A stretch of DNA of 7,499 nt from Brachybacterium sp. (GCA_027322375.1 DAHVRS010000328.1:1-7499); one strand, 5' to 3'; positions 1 through 5,918 are shown, counted from the stretch's first letter. The notes: generated by a model not told the origin, from the sequence alone. Numbers and translations: made by a program.

Positions 1-713
1 GTGACGAAGCCGGTCTCGATGACGCCGATCGCGCCGTCGGTGGTGGTGATCGTGACGACCGCGTTGTCCTCGACGCCGCGGCCGGTCATGTCGGTGTAGC
101 TGGCCGTGACGGTCGAGGCCTCGGTGCCCAGGATCAGCTGGGTGAGGTAGACGGGGTGCGCGGCGAGGTCGGAGAAGGCGCCGCCGATCGCCTCGGCCGG
201 GTCGTAGAAGCGGTCCGGCAGCCAGTTCGCGGTGGAGCCGTTGTGGGCCAGGCGCACGCGCGAGTAGGTGAGGCGGCCCAGTGCGCCGCGCTCGAGGATC
301 TCCCGCAGCGCGAGGGTGTAGCCGTGGGAGAGGCGGGGCAGGGAGACGGTGATGACGACGCCGGCCTCGTCGGCCGCGGCGAGGAGCTCCTCGCACTCGG
401 CGACGGTGGGGGAGAGCAGCTTCTCGGTGAAGATGTGCTTGCCGGCGGCGATGACCTTGCCGAGCACCTCGCGGTGCACGGTGGTGGCGGTGGTGACGGT
501 GACGCCGTCGATGTCCTCGCGCGCGAGCAGCGCGTCGAGGTCTGCGACGAACTCGGTGCCGAGCGTCTCGGCGAGCGCGGCGCCGCGCTCCGCGTCATCG
601 TCCCAGACGCCGACGAGCTCGGTGTCGGGATGGTCGAGCACGGCGCGGCCGTACTCCTCGGCGTGGACGTGCCAGGCGCTGAGCACAGCGATCCGCAGCG
701 GGGCCTGAGGCAT
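1..713 (-). CDS. Gfo/Idh/MocA family oxidoreductase (C-terminus beyond left edge)
   Basis: Probable NAD(P)-dependent dehydrogenase of the Gfo/Idh/MocA family, cytosolic, oxidising or reducing a sugar, inositol or related polyol; the substrate cannot be told. The frame is open from ATG at 713 to the left edge, giving 237 residues of an expected 330-390. The N-terminal part has a Rossmann pattern (beta strand IAVL at residues 8-11, then WDDD at 37-40). The family EKP motif appears as TEKLLSP (residues 96-102), with the Lys kept and the Pro replaced. The C-terminal domain begins near GGAFSDLAAHPVYL (177-190), where H186 fits the conserved active-site His. The usual GxGxxG loop is replaced by LSAWHVHA (11-18), a clear departure from the family norm. 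The start is supported by AAGGAG on the minus strand at 724-729, 10 nt upstream. It is divergent from the ROK regulator at 931 and is its likely target. Family call firm; function only inferred. Confidence 0.88.
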   Translation of the reverse strand, partial: MPQAPLRIAVLSAWHVHAEEYGRAVLDHPDTELVGVWDDDAERGAALAETLGTEFVADLDALLAREDIDGVTVTTATTVHREVLGKVIAAGKHIFTEKLLSPTVAECEELLAAADEAGVVITVSLPRLSHGYTLALREILERGALGRLTYSRVRLAHNGSTANWLPDRFYDPAEAIGGAFSDLAAHPVYLTQLILGTEASTVTASYTDMTGRGVEDNAVVTITTTDGAIGVIETGFV

Positions 714-742
714 GGGGCGTGGTCTCCTTGGCGGGACGAGGT

Positions 743-780
743 CGACACTGACGGTGTCGGCGCTGACGGGAGGTGTCGGC
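743..780. promoter_or_regulatory. Short inverted and direct repeats in the leader of the first oxidoreductase
   Basis: A perfect inverted repeat CGACAC-TGACG-GTGTCG lies at 743-759. The word GGTGTCGGC recurs at 753-761 and 772-780, and CTGACGG recurs at 748-754 and 763-769. All this is within 70 nt upstream of the minus-strand gene starting at 713, in its probable untranslated leader. It could be a second operator, a small RNA hairpin near the ribosome binding site, or chance in GC-rich DNA. Seen directly; role inferred. Confidence 0.3.
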
Positions 781-859
781 ACCGGTGGTATGCGGTGGCG
801 GCAGGTCCCTGCCGCTCGCCATCGGGGGTGTTCGCGCCCCGGATGACGTCCGGTGACGT

Positions 860-889
860 ACATTACTCACACCGATGGACTAACCGCAA
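860..889 (-). promoter_or_regulatory. Candidate promoter of the first Gfo/Idh/MocA gene
   Basis: Reading the minus strand, TTGCGG (884-889) is a possible -35 box and TAATGT (860-865) a possible -10 box, with an 18-nt spacer. TAATGT fits the TAnnnT pattern of actinobacterial housekeeping promoters; the -35 matches TTGACA at three of six bases. The start of transcription would fall near 853, giving a leader of about 140 nt. The candidate ROK operator fills the spacer and touches the -10, a layout that would repress by blocking polymerase. Modest box quality keeps confidence low. Confidence 0.35.
863..883. promoter_or_regulatory. Candidate ROK repressor operator (TTACTC-N9-GACTAA)
   Basis: An imperfect inverted repeat, TTACTC at 863-868 and GACTAA at 878-883, five of six positions matching, sits in the divergent gap between the oxidoreductase and the ROK regulator. 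The outer TTA...TAA and ACTAA half resemble known operators of ROK repressors such as Bacillus XylR, whose site ends in TTAGTTT and AAACTAA. It is also an AT-rich island in otherwise GC-rich DNA. Two direct copies of TGACGT (844-849 and 854-859, ten bases apart) lie beside it. Position next to the ROK gene supports autoregulation plus control of the divergent gene. Confidence 0.45.
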
Positions 890-930
890 TGCCTCCCGCC
901 ACGGGTGCGGCACAGGCGAGGGAGGACACG

Positions 931-2229
931 ATGCGCGGGAAGACGATGCTCGACCTCGGAGCGCGCAACGAGCTGATCGTGCTCGCCGCGATCCGCCACG
1001 CGCCCGAGGGCACCTCCCAGTCAGAGGTGGTGGACCGCAGCGGCCTCTCCCGCCAGGCGGTCTCCCTCATCACCCGGCGCCTGCGCGAGCGCGGCATGAT
1101 CACCACCGACGGCACGCTCGCGGGCTCCCGGGGCAAGCCCCGCACGGTGCTGCGCCTGGTGCCCACCTCGCTGCTCGCCGCTGGCGTGCACCTGGACCCG
1201 GCCGGGATCACGCTAGTGCTCGCGGACCTGCTTGCCGAGGTGATCGCGGAGCGCCGGCTCGAGGCGCCGACGGACGACCCCGCGGGCGACATCACCCGCA
1301 TCGCCGAGGCGCTGGCCAGCATCGTGGAGGAACTGGCGGACGCGGGCTGGCGCACGCCCGACGGCCGCGGCCCGGAGGAGGCGCTGCTGGGGATCGGGGT
1401 GGCGAGCCCGGGCGGGATCGATGTGCGCCGCGGCGTGGTCGTGAATCCGCCCTGGCTGCCTGGCTGGCGCGGGGTGGAGCTCGTCGAGCAGCTCGCCGAG
1501 GCGTCCGGGCTGCCGGTGGTGCTGGACAAGGACACCAACGCGGCGCTCACCGCGCACACCTGGTCCGCGGCGCAGTCCAGCGAGGAGACGGTGCTGTACA
1601 TCTACGTGGGCGCGGGCGTCGGCTCCGCGGTGAGCTCCGGGCACCGTGTGCAGCACGGCTCGGGCGCGCTCGCGGGCGAGATCGGGCACCTGCCGACGGG
1701 CCTGGACGGGGAGGTGTGCGGCTGCGGCCGGCGCGCCTGCCTCAGCCAGTTCACCGACGTCTCGATCCTGCTCACCGGGGGCCGGCGCGCGGGCATCCTC
1801 CCGGCCGACGGGGAAGCCGGTGGGAAGGATGGCGGGGGCGCCGACGGGACGGCTGATGCGGATCCTGGCGGGAAGGCTGGCCGTGATGCGGGCCGGGAGC
1901 AGGACACTCGCTCCCAGCTCCAGGATCTGGTCGCCGCGGCCGACGGCGGCTCCGAGCCAGCCCGGGCGCTGACCCTCGCCTACGGGGCCGCGCTCGGCGA
2001 GGCGCTGCGCACGCTGATCGGTGTGCACGATCCCCACCGCGTGGTGCTCGGCGGCCCCTACTGGACGGCGCTCGCCCCACAGGTCATGCCCGTGATCGAG
2101 GCACGCGTGCGGCGCGATGCCCCGCCCGAGCGGGTGCAGCTGATGAGCTCGACGCTCGGCGACGAGGTCGCCGCGCTCGGCGCCGCGACCCTCTTCCTGC
2201 AGCGCGAGCTCTCCCCCGCCGCCCGCTGA
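931..2229 (+). CDS. ROK family transcriptional regulator
   Basis: A 432-residue sugar-responsive repressor of the ROK (NagC/Mlc/XylR) type. A winged helix-turn-helix occupies about residues 29-57 (QSEVVDRSGLSRQAVSLITR region), followed by the basic GSRGKPRTVLRL linker (65-76). The ROK domain shows LLGIGVASPGGID (152-164), LDKDTNAAL (198-206; the kinase-type Asp is present), YVGAGVGSAV (225-234) and the zinc motif: His253 in GEIGH, then CGCGRRAC with Cys263, Cys265 and Cys270. The VVLGG segment near residue 371 ends the domain. Start choice: ATG 931 has GAGGGAGG ending 5 nt upstream; an in-frame ATG at 889 and GTG at 853 lack such a site and would overlap the candidate operator. Odd feature: a Gly/Asp/Ala-rich insertion at about residues 289-326, with a DNA palindrome inside, where relatives usually have a short linker. 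Probably represses the divergent oxidoreductase gene; the inducer is unknown. Confidence 0.93.
   Translation: MRGKTMLDLGARNELIVLAAIRHAPEGTSQSEVVDRSGLSRQAVSLITRRLRERGMITTDGTLAGSRGKPRTVLRLVPTSLLAAGVHLDPAGITLVLADLLAEVIAERRLEAPTDDPAGDITRIAEALASIVEELADAGWRTPDGRGPEEALLGIGVASPGGIDVRRGVVVNPPWLPGWRGVELVEQLAEASGLPVVLDKDTNAALTAHTWSAAQSSEETVLYIYVGAGVGSAVSSGHRVQHGSGALAGEIGHLPTGLDGEVCGCGRRACLSQFTDVSILLTGGRRAGILPADGEAGGKDGGGADGTADADPGGKAGRDAGREQDTRSQLQDLVAAADGGSEPARALTLAYGAALGEALRTLIGVHDPHRVVLGGPYWTALAPQVMPVIEARVRRDAPPERVQLMSSTLGDEVAALGAATLFLQRELSPAAR
1794..1831. repeat. Palindrome inside the ROK gene, at the low-complexity insertion
   Basis: The arm CATCCTCCCGGC (1794-1805) can pair with GCCGGTGGGAAGGATG (1816-1831), all 12 left-arm bases matching with four extra bases bulged on the right, around a 10-nt loop. 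It falls at the beginning of the Gly/Asp-rich stretch that interrupts the C-terminal half of the ROK domain, after the zinc motif. It may be a palindromic element captured in frame or a by-product of GC-rich low-complexity coding DNA. Confidence 0.5.
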
Positions 2230-2280
2230 CGCCGTTCGACCTCCCGCCCTGAGCTGCCCTGCCGCGCCCCGTCTCTCCTC

Positions 2281-2353
2281 CGAAAGTTCACGCTCTCTGC
2301 CAGACATCAGGCACTATAGGCCGTTGATGTCTGGCAGAGAGCGTGAAAGTTCG
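2281..2353. repeat. Long near-perfect palindrome between convergent genes
   Basis: Perfect 23-nt inverted arms at 2287-2309 and 2325-2347 (TTCACGCTCTCTGCC... against ...GGCAGAGAGCGTGAA) flank a 15-nt loop. After a two-base mismatch the pairing resumes for CGAA, extending the arms to 29 nt at 2281-2309 and 2325-2353. GGC at 2310-2312 and GCC at 2320-2322 can also pair within the loop. The direct word GAAAGTTC is present at both ends (2282-2289 and 2345-2352). The element lies between the ROK stop (2229) and the stop of the minus-strand gene (2430), so it could terminate both transcripts, although no T-run follows on either strand. Arm length and perfection exceed an ordinary terminator; a repeated extragenic or MITE-like element is the alternative. 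Confidence 0.85.
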
Positions 2354-2429
2354 TGCGCGGGACGTGGGGTGCGGCGCGGGGTGGGCCGGGAGGCGGTGCG
2401 GAGCGGACCGGGCGGCGTCGCGATGCTGG

Positions 2430-2900
2430 TCAGGCGGTGGTGGCCGTGCGGCTGTCGCGATCGATGGCGGCGCTGGTCGCGGCGGTGCGCTCGGCGATAC
2501 CGGCGCGCAGGGCGACGAACAGGGCGATCAGGCCCGCGGTGAGGATGATGTGGCCGAGACCCGCGATGCCCGGGATCGCGGCGGTCGTGGTCGCCGGGTC
2601 CTGGCCGTCGAGGGTGAGGAACCCGCGCACGGCCTGCATCACGACGGTGAGCAGCAGGCCGATGTTGTACAGCCAGTAGAAGATCGTGAACGAGCGGCGG
2701 CCCGAGAGGTGGAACAGCGCATCGAGCGCGAGGACCACGAGGAAGACGATCATCCCGAGCGCCAGGAAGTGGGTGTGCAGGGTGCTGAGCTGGGTGTCTG
2801 CGCCGATCATGTCCATGGCCTTGGTGTACTCGCGGTAGAAGAGGCCGGAGCAGACTCCGAGGATCATGTAGACGAGGGCGGTGTTCATCAGGCGTGTCAT
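2430..2900 (-). CDS. DUF2871-type four-helix membrane protein
   Basis: A 156-residue integral membrane protein with four predicted helices at about residues 5-22, 42-63, 72-93 and 112-135 and a hydrophilic Thr/Ala/Arg-rich tail. The N-terminus (MTRLMNTALVYMILGVCSGL), the FYREYTK segment and the LHTHFLALGM motif (41-50) match what I know of DUF2871, a small family of unknown function in Firmicutes and Actinobacteria. His42, His44, His64 and His117 lie in or next to helices and could bind a metal or heme; that is inference. The start at 2900 has no good ribosome binding site, but a TAGGCT box ends 6 nt upstream, suggesting a leaderless message. It is divergent from the aldo/keto reductase and convergent with the ROK gene. 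Coding call strong; family call good; function unknown. Confidence 0.82.
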   Translation of the reverse strand: MTRLMNTALVYMILGVCSGLFYREYTKAMDMIGADTQLSTLHTHFLALGMIVFLVVLALDALFHLSGRRSFTIFYWLYNIGLLLTVVMQAVRGFLTLDGQDPATTTAAIPGIAGLGHIILTAGLIALFVALRAGIAERTAATSAAIDRDSRTATTA

Positions 2901-2906
2901 GCTTCG

Positions 2907-2912
2907 AGCCTA
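2907..2912 (-). promoter_or_regulatory. Candidate -10 box for leaderless transcription of the DUF2871-type gene
   Basis: On the minus strand TAGGCT is followed by six bases (CGAAGC) and then the start codon ATG at 2900, so transcription would begin at the A of ATG. This spacing and the absence of a ribosome binding site fit a leaderless actinobacterial gene. No convincing -35 is seen. Confidence 0.35.
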
Positions 2913-3050
2913 GGAACGGGCCTGGCGCGCCGTATCCACCGAAGGATGGATCCTGGCCTCGTCCTCCCCGGCCCTGCCACTCTGCGCCTGTGCTGCTCGT
3001 CGGGGGTCGGCCGGGCTGGAAGTCGGTCGTCGGCCGCGGAGGTCGCGGTC

Positions 3051-3056
3051 TAGGCT
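3051..3056 (+). promoter_or_regulatory. Candidate -10 box for the aldo/keto reductase
   Basis: TAGGCT, the same hexamer as the candidate box of the divergent gene, lies 72 nt before the reductase start. No recognisable -35 is found 16-19 nt upstream. The rest of the 228-nt divergent gap (2901-3128) holds only GC-rich sequence and short GGCGCC palindromes. Confidence 0.25.
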
Positions 3057-3128
3057 TCTGCACGGCGGTGCCGCTCCGGCGCCGACGCGCCACCCCGGCG
3101 CCCCTCCCCCGATGCCCGAGGTCATGCC

Positions 3129-4064
3129 ATGAAGCAGTTCGTCCTGCCGCACACCGAGATCACCGCCCCGAACGTCGTCCTCGGTCTGATGCGGATCGCG
3201 GACAAGTCCGATGACGAGATCCGCACGCTCGTGCGCACCGCGCGCGATGCCGGCATCGATTTCTTCGACCACGCCGACATCTACGGCGGCCAGAAGCACC
3301 GCTGCGAGGAGCGCTTCGCGGAGGCGCTGCAGCTCACCTCCTCCCAGCGCGAGGAGGTGACGATCCAGTCCAAGGCCGGGATCGTGCCGGACGGCCCGTA
3401 CTTCGACTACTCCTACGAGCACCTGATCGCCTCGGTCGAGGGCTCGCTGAGGGCGCTGAAGACCGACTACCGCGACATCGTGCTGCTGCACCGCCCCGAT
3501 GCGCTCGTGGAGCCGGAGGAGGTCGCACGCGCCTTCGATGAGCTGCACGCAGCCGGCAAGGTGAAGCACTTCGGCGTCTCGAACCACACGCCGCGCCAGA
3601 TCGAGCTGCTGCAGAAGCACCTGAACCAGCCGATCGTCGCGAACCAGCTGCAGCTGTCGATCACGCACTCGACGATCATCGCGCAGGGGGTCGCCTCGAA
3701 CATGCAGACCACCGAGCAGTCGCTGGTGCGCGACGGCGGCGGCATCCTCGACTTCTGCCGCCTGCACGACATCACGATCCAGGCCTGGTCCCCGTTCCAG
3801 GCGCGATTCTTCGACGGCGTCTTCCTGGGCCACCCCGAGTACGCGGAGCTGAACGCCGTCATCGACCGTCTCGCCGCGCAGTACGAGGTCGCGCCCGAGG
3901 CGGTCGCGACCGCGTGGATCACCCGCCACCCGGCGCAGATGCAGGTGGTCCTCGGCACCACCACGCCGCAGCGCGTGGCGGACTCCGCCGCGGGCTCCGA
4001 CGTGCCGCTGACCCGCGCCGAGTGGTACGAGCTGTTCCGCGCCGCCGGCTGGATCGTGCCCTGA
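3129..4064 (+). CDS. Aldo/keto reductase, YdhF-like
   Basis: A 311-residue cytosolic NADPH-dependent reductase of the aldo/keto reductase superfamily with a TIM-barrel fold, converting carbonyl compounds to alcohols; the natural substrate is unknown. The catalytic tetrad is readable: Asp47 in FFDHADIYGG, Tyr52, Lys82 in IQSKAGI and His121 in VLLHRPD. FGVSNHTPRQIELLQ and NQLQLS follow in the usual order, and the C-terminal VVLGTTTPQRV segment fits the cofactor-binding region. DHADIYGG and the overall length (about 300) match E. coli YdhF rather than the shorter 2,5-diketogluconate reductases. ATG 3129 follows GAGG with a 7-nt gap; the overlapping ATG at 3124 is out of frame. It stands alone, ending in a hairpin shared with the convergent gene. 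Family call firm. Confidence 0.94.
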   Translation: MKQFVLPHTEITAPNVVLGLMRIADKSDDEIRTLVRTARDAGIDFFDHADIYGGQKHRCEERFAEALQLTSSQREEVTIQSKAGIVPDGPYFDYSYEHLIASVEGSLRALKTDYRDIVLLHRPDALVEPEEVARAFDELHAAGKVKHFGVSNHTPRQIELLQKHLNQPIVANQLQLSITHSTIIAQGVASNMQTTEQSLVRDGGGILDFCRLHDITIQAWSPFQARFFDGVFLGHPEYAELNAVIDRLAAQYEVAPEAVATAWITRHPAQMQVVLGTTTPQRVADSAAGSDVPLTRAEWYELFRAAGWIVP

Positions 4065-4091
4065 GCCGCTGACCACCGCAGGCGTGATAAA

Positions 4092-4125
4092 GCCGTGACC
4101 GCTGCGCGTCCGCACCGGTCACGGC
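4092..4125. terminator. Bidirectional hairpin terminator
   Basis: GCCGTGACCG (4092-4101) pairs perfectly with CGGTCACGGC (4116-4125). The 14-nt loop contains a further TGCG-CGTC-CGCA mini-stem. It lies 27 nt after the reductase stop and 19 nt after the end of the minus-strand membrane gene. On the minus strand it is followed by TTTATCA; on the plus strand there is no T-run. Likely serves both convergent genes. Confidence 0.8.
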
Positions 4126-4144
4126 CCTGATCTGGAGCACTGCG

Positions 4145-4522
4145 TCAGCAGGCGCTGGCGACGATGCCGAGGCCGCGCAGCAGGTGGATCACCGAGAGCA
4201 CGAGCAGCAGCGCGGAGACGCCGTGCACGACGGCGGGGTTCATCCGCACGCGGTCCACCCCGCGCACAGTGCGGACGATCGCGGAGACGCCGCAGAGCAG
4301 GCAGATCGCGGCAGCGACCAGCGCGCCGTAGTCGGTGAAGGAGCACTCGGAGACGCCCGGTGCGGTGTACATCGTCTGCGAGGTGATGCGCACGACGAAG
4401 GCGAGCAGCCCGACGACGAGCCCGACCCACAGCGACTTCGGCGCGTCGGCCGGGTGCATCGTGACGCGGAACTGGCCGCGCGCGTCGGTGCGGATGTCGT
4501 GGCGGCTCCGGGTGCTGCTCAT
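4145..4522 (-). CDS. Small membrane protein of unknown function
   Basis: A 125-residue protein I do not recognise. A polar N-terminus of about 30 residues (MSSTRSRHDIRTDARGQFRV) is followed by three likely membrane helices at about 31-48, 65-84 and 97-120. Four cysteines stand out: Cys60 in the loop after helix 1, Cys74 and Cys77 within helix 2 (CLLC), and Cys125 as the last residue. A basic segment RTVRGVDRVR (84-93) separates helices 2 and 3. The start at 4522 is chosen because AAGGGGGAG lies just upstream and the polar N-terminus begins there; the frame stays open to about 4732 but that part lacks a good start site. Divergent from the oxidoreductase at 4782. It may be a fast-evolving conserved hypothetical; no function is proposed. 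Confidence 0.75.
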   Translation of the reverse strand: MSSTRSRHDIRTDARGQFRVTMHPADAPKSLWVGLVVGLLAFVVRITSQTMYTAPGVSECSFTDYGALVAAAICLLCGVSAIVRTVRGVDRVRMNPAVVHGVSALLLVLSVIHLLRGLGIVASAC

Positions 4523-4544
4523 GGCTCCCCCTTCGGAGGTGGCG

Positions 4545-4558
4545 CACTGTGGACAGTG
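4545..4558. promoter_or_regulatory. Perfect 14-nt inverted repeat upstream of the small membrane gene
   Basis: CACTGT-GG-ACAGTG is an exact palindrome 22 nt before the start codon at 4522, just outside the ribosome binding site and inside the probable leader. It could be an operator or a small RNA stem. A second small stem, TGGGGA-CACA-TCCCCA, lies at 4627-4642. No regulator for either is visible. Confidence 0.3.
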
Positions 4559-4597
4559 ACGCCCGTCGGGGCCCGCCGGGTGCGGACCATCCCTGCC

Positions 4598-4626
4598 ACT
4601 ATGCACCCCTGCCGCCACACCGTCGA
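4598..4626 (-). promoter_or_regulatory. Candidate promoter of the small membrane gene
   Basis: On the minus strand TCGACG (4621-4626, four of six matches to TTGACA) and CATAGT (4598-4603, four of six matches to TATAAT) are separated by 17 nt. Transcription would start near 4591 and give a leader of about 70 nt containing the 4545-4558 palindrome. For the opposite gene at 4782 only a weak CAGAAT (4719-4724) is seen. Confidence 0.35.
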
Positions 4627-4781
4627 TGGGGACACATCCCCAGGACCCGACCTCCGCGTTCACCGCTTCCGCGAGGGCATCGCGCGGCAACCCTTTCCGT
4701 GCGACGCCCGTCACGGACCAGAATGGGAGCATCCATCGACATACTCAGGCGCCGCAGCGGAGCGGCGAGGAGGCTCATCGC

Positions 4782-5822
4782 ATGACTCAGCGGCGCATCG
4801 GTCTGATCGGCTACGGGGACGTGTCCGTCGTCCACGTCGAAGCGATCCAGGCGATCGACGGGCTCGAGCTTGTGGGCATCGCGGACACCGATCCCGCCGC
4901 ACGTCGGCGCGCCGCAGCAGAGACCGGCGCGCCCGTGTTCGGCAGCGTCGAGGAGCTGCTGGACGGCGTCTCACCGGACGCGGTCCATGTGACCACCCCG
5001 CATGATCAGCACGTCGGCCCCTCCCTCGCAGCGCTCGAGCGCGGCGTGCATGTGCTGCAGGAGAAGCCGCTCGCGCACACCCTCGAGGAGGCGAGCCGCC
5101 TCGTCGCCGCGCTCGAGGGCCCGACCGCACCACGGGCCGACGGCGGCGCGGGTGCGCCGAAGGTCGCGATCTGCTTCCAGAACCGCTACAACCGCGCGAG
5201 CCAGGAGCTGCACCGCCTGCTCGACTCCGGGGAGCTCGGCACGGTGCGCGGGGCGTACGCGTCAGTGGTGTGGTCGCGCACCGTGGAGTACTACGCGAAC
5301 AAGCCCTGGCGGGGACGCTGGGAGACCGCAGGCGGCGGCCTGCTCATCAACCAGGCGATCCACACCCTGGATCTCGTGCAGTGGCTGCTGGGCCCGGTGG
5401 AGCGGACCGAGGGCACCGTCTCGCAGAAGAAGTTCGCGGGCGTCGTCGAGGTCGAGGACACTGCTGACCTGGTGCTGCACCACGCCTCCGGTGTCACCAC
5501 CACCTTCTTCGCGACGCTCACCGCGCCGGTCGCGCGCCCGGTCGAGCTCGAGGTGGAGACGGACAACGCCTCGCTCGAGGTGCGCTCGGGCCGCGGCGGC
5601 GGGCTCACCGTGCGCTGGAAGGACGGGCGCGTGGACACCTTCTCGGACCGGGTCGCGACCGCGGGTGGGCGCTCCTACTGGGGCGTCTCCCATGAGGAGC
5701 TGATCCGCGACTTCCACGCCTCGCTCGATGCGGAGGAGCCGTTCTGGATCGGGCCCGCCGAGGCGATGGCCTCGCTCACGATCCTCAAGGAGGCCTACCG
5801 CAACAGCGGCGTCGGCAACTGA
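4782..5822 (+). CDS. Gfo/Idh/MocA family oxidoreductase
   Basis: A complete 346-residue NAD(P)-dependent dehydrogenase. The N-terminal Rossmann domain starts with RIGLIGYGDVSVVH (5-18), followed by VGIADTDP (31-38) at the ribose-binding strand, VTTPHDQH (70-77) and the canonical EKP motif (LQEKPLAHT, 92-100; Lys95). The C-terminal domain carries NKPWRGRWETAGGGLLINQAIHTLDLVQWLLG, with His194 as the likely active-site base and Lys95 as partner. An Ala/Gly-rich linker at 112-126 joins the halves. ATG 4782 follows GAGGAGG with an 8-nt gap; the frame is open further upstream but that part is not homologous-looking. Substrate is probably a sugar, inositol or amino-sugar derivative. It is monocistronic and unlike the first oxidoreductase in its motifs, so the two are not recent duplicates. 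Confidence 0.93.
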   Translation: MTQRRIGLIGYGDVSVVHVEAIQAIDGLELVGIADTDPAARRRAAAETGAPVFGSVEELLDGVSPDAVHVTTPHDQHVGPSLAALERGVHVLQEKPLAHTLEEASRLVAALEGPTAPRADGGAGAPKVAICFQNRYNRASQELHRLLDSGELGTVRGAYASVVWSRTVEYYANKPWRGRWETAGGGLLINQAIHTLDLVQWLLGPVERTEGTVSQKKFAGVVEVEDTADLVLHHASGVTTTFFATLTAPVARPVELEVETDNASLEVRSGRGGGLTVRWKDGRVDTFSDRVATAGGRSYWGVSHEELIRDFHASLDAEEPFWIGPAEAMASLTILKEAYRNSGVGN

Positions 5823-5824
5823 GA

Positions 5825-5854
5825 ACCCGTCGGCCGCAGAAGACCCGTCGGCCG
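5825..5854. repeat. Two direct copies of ACCCGTCGGCCG
   Basis: The 12-mer occurs at 5825-5836 and 5843-5854, an 18-nt period, between the stop codon at 5822 and the terminator hairpin. It may be a slippage product; no function is evident. Confidence 0.6.
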
Positions 5855-5859
5855 ACGAA

Positions 5860-5907
5860 AGCACTGATGCCCGCCCTCCCCTGTCCGGGGCGGGCGGGCA
5901 TCGTGCT
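5860..5907. terminator. Very strong bidirectional hairpin terminator
   Basis: AGCAC plus GATGCCCGCCC on the left (5860-5876, one bulged T at 5865) pairs with GGGCGGGCATCGTGCT (5892-5907), 16 pairs in all. The loop adds a CCCC/GGGG stem (5878-5881 with 5887-5890). It lies 37 nt after the plus-strand stop at 5822 and 11 nt after the end of the minus-strand small gene. No T-run follows on either strand, as is common in actinomycetes. Confidence 0.85.
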
Positions 5908-5918
5908 GCGGGGACGCG

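Noticed and set aside
853..930. Upstream starts of the ROK gene (GTG 853, ATG 889)
   Set aside because: No ribosome binding site, overlap with the candidate operator, and the N-terminal extension does not look like protein of the family; ATG 931 has an ideal site.
156..1856. Long plus-strand open frame of 566 codons
   Set aside because: It overlaps both the antisense oxidoreductase and the ROK gene, has low-complexity Arg/Gly/Ala composition and no family motifs; it is a by-product of high GC.
1213..2307. Minus-strand open frame of 364 codons opposite the ROK gene
   Set aside because: Antisense to a convincing gene, Arg/Ala/Gly-rich with no recognisable domain; it even starts inside the palindrome.
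2281..2353. Integron attC site
   Set aside because: The palindrome lacks the paired GTTRRRY/RYYYAAC core sites and extrahelical bases expected of attC, and no integron integrase or cassette is nearby.
2910..4115. Minus-strand open frame of 401 codons opposite the aldo/keto reductase
   Set aside because: Mirror frame of a gene with an intact catalytic tetrad; composition typical of GC-rich antisense frames.
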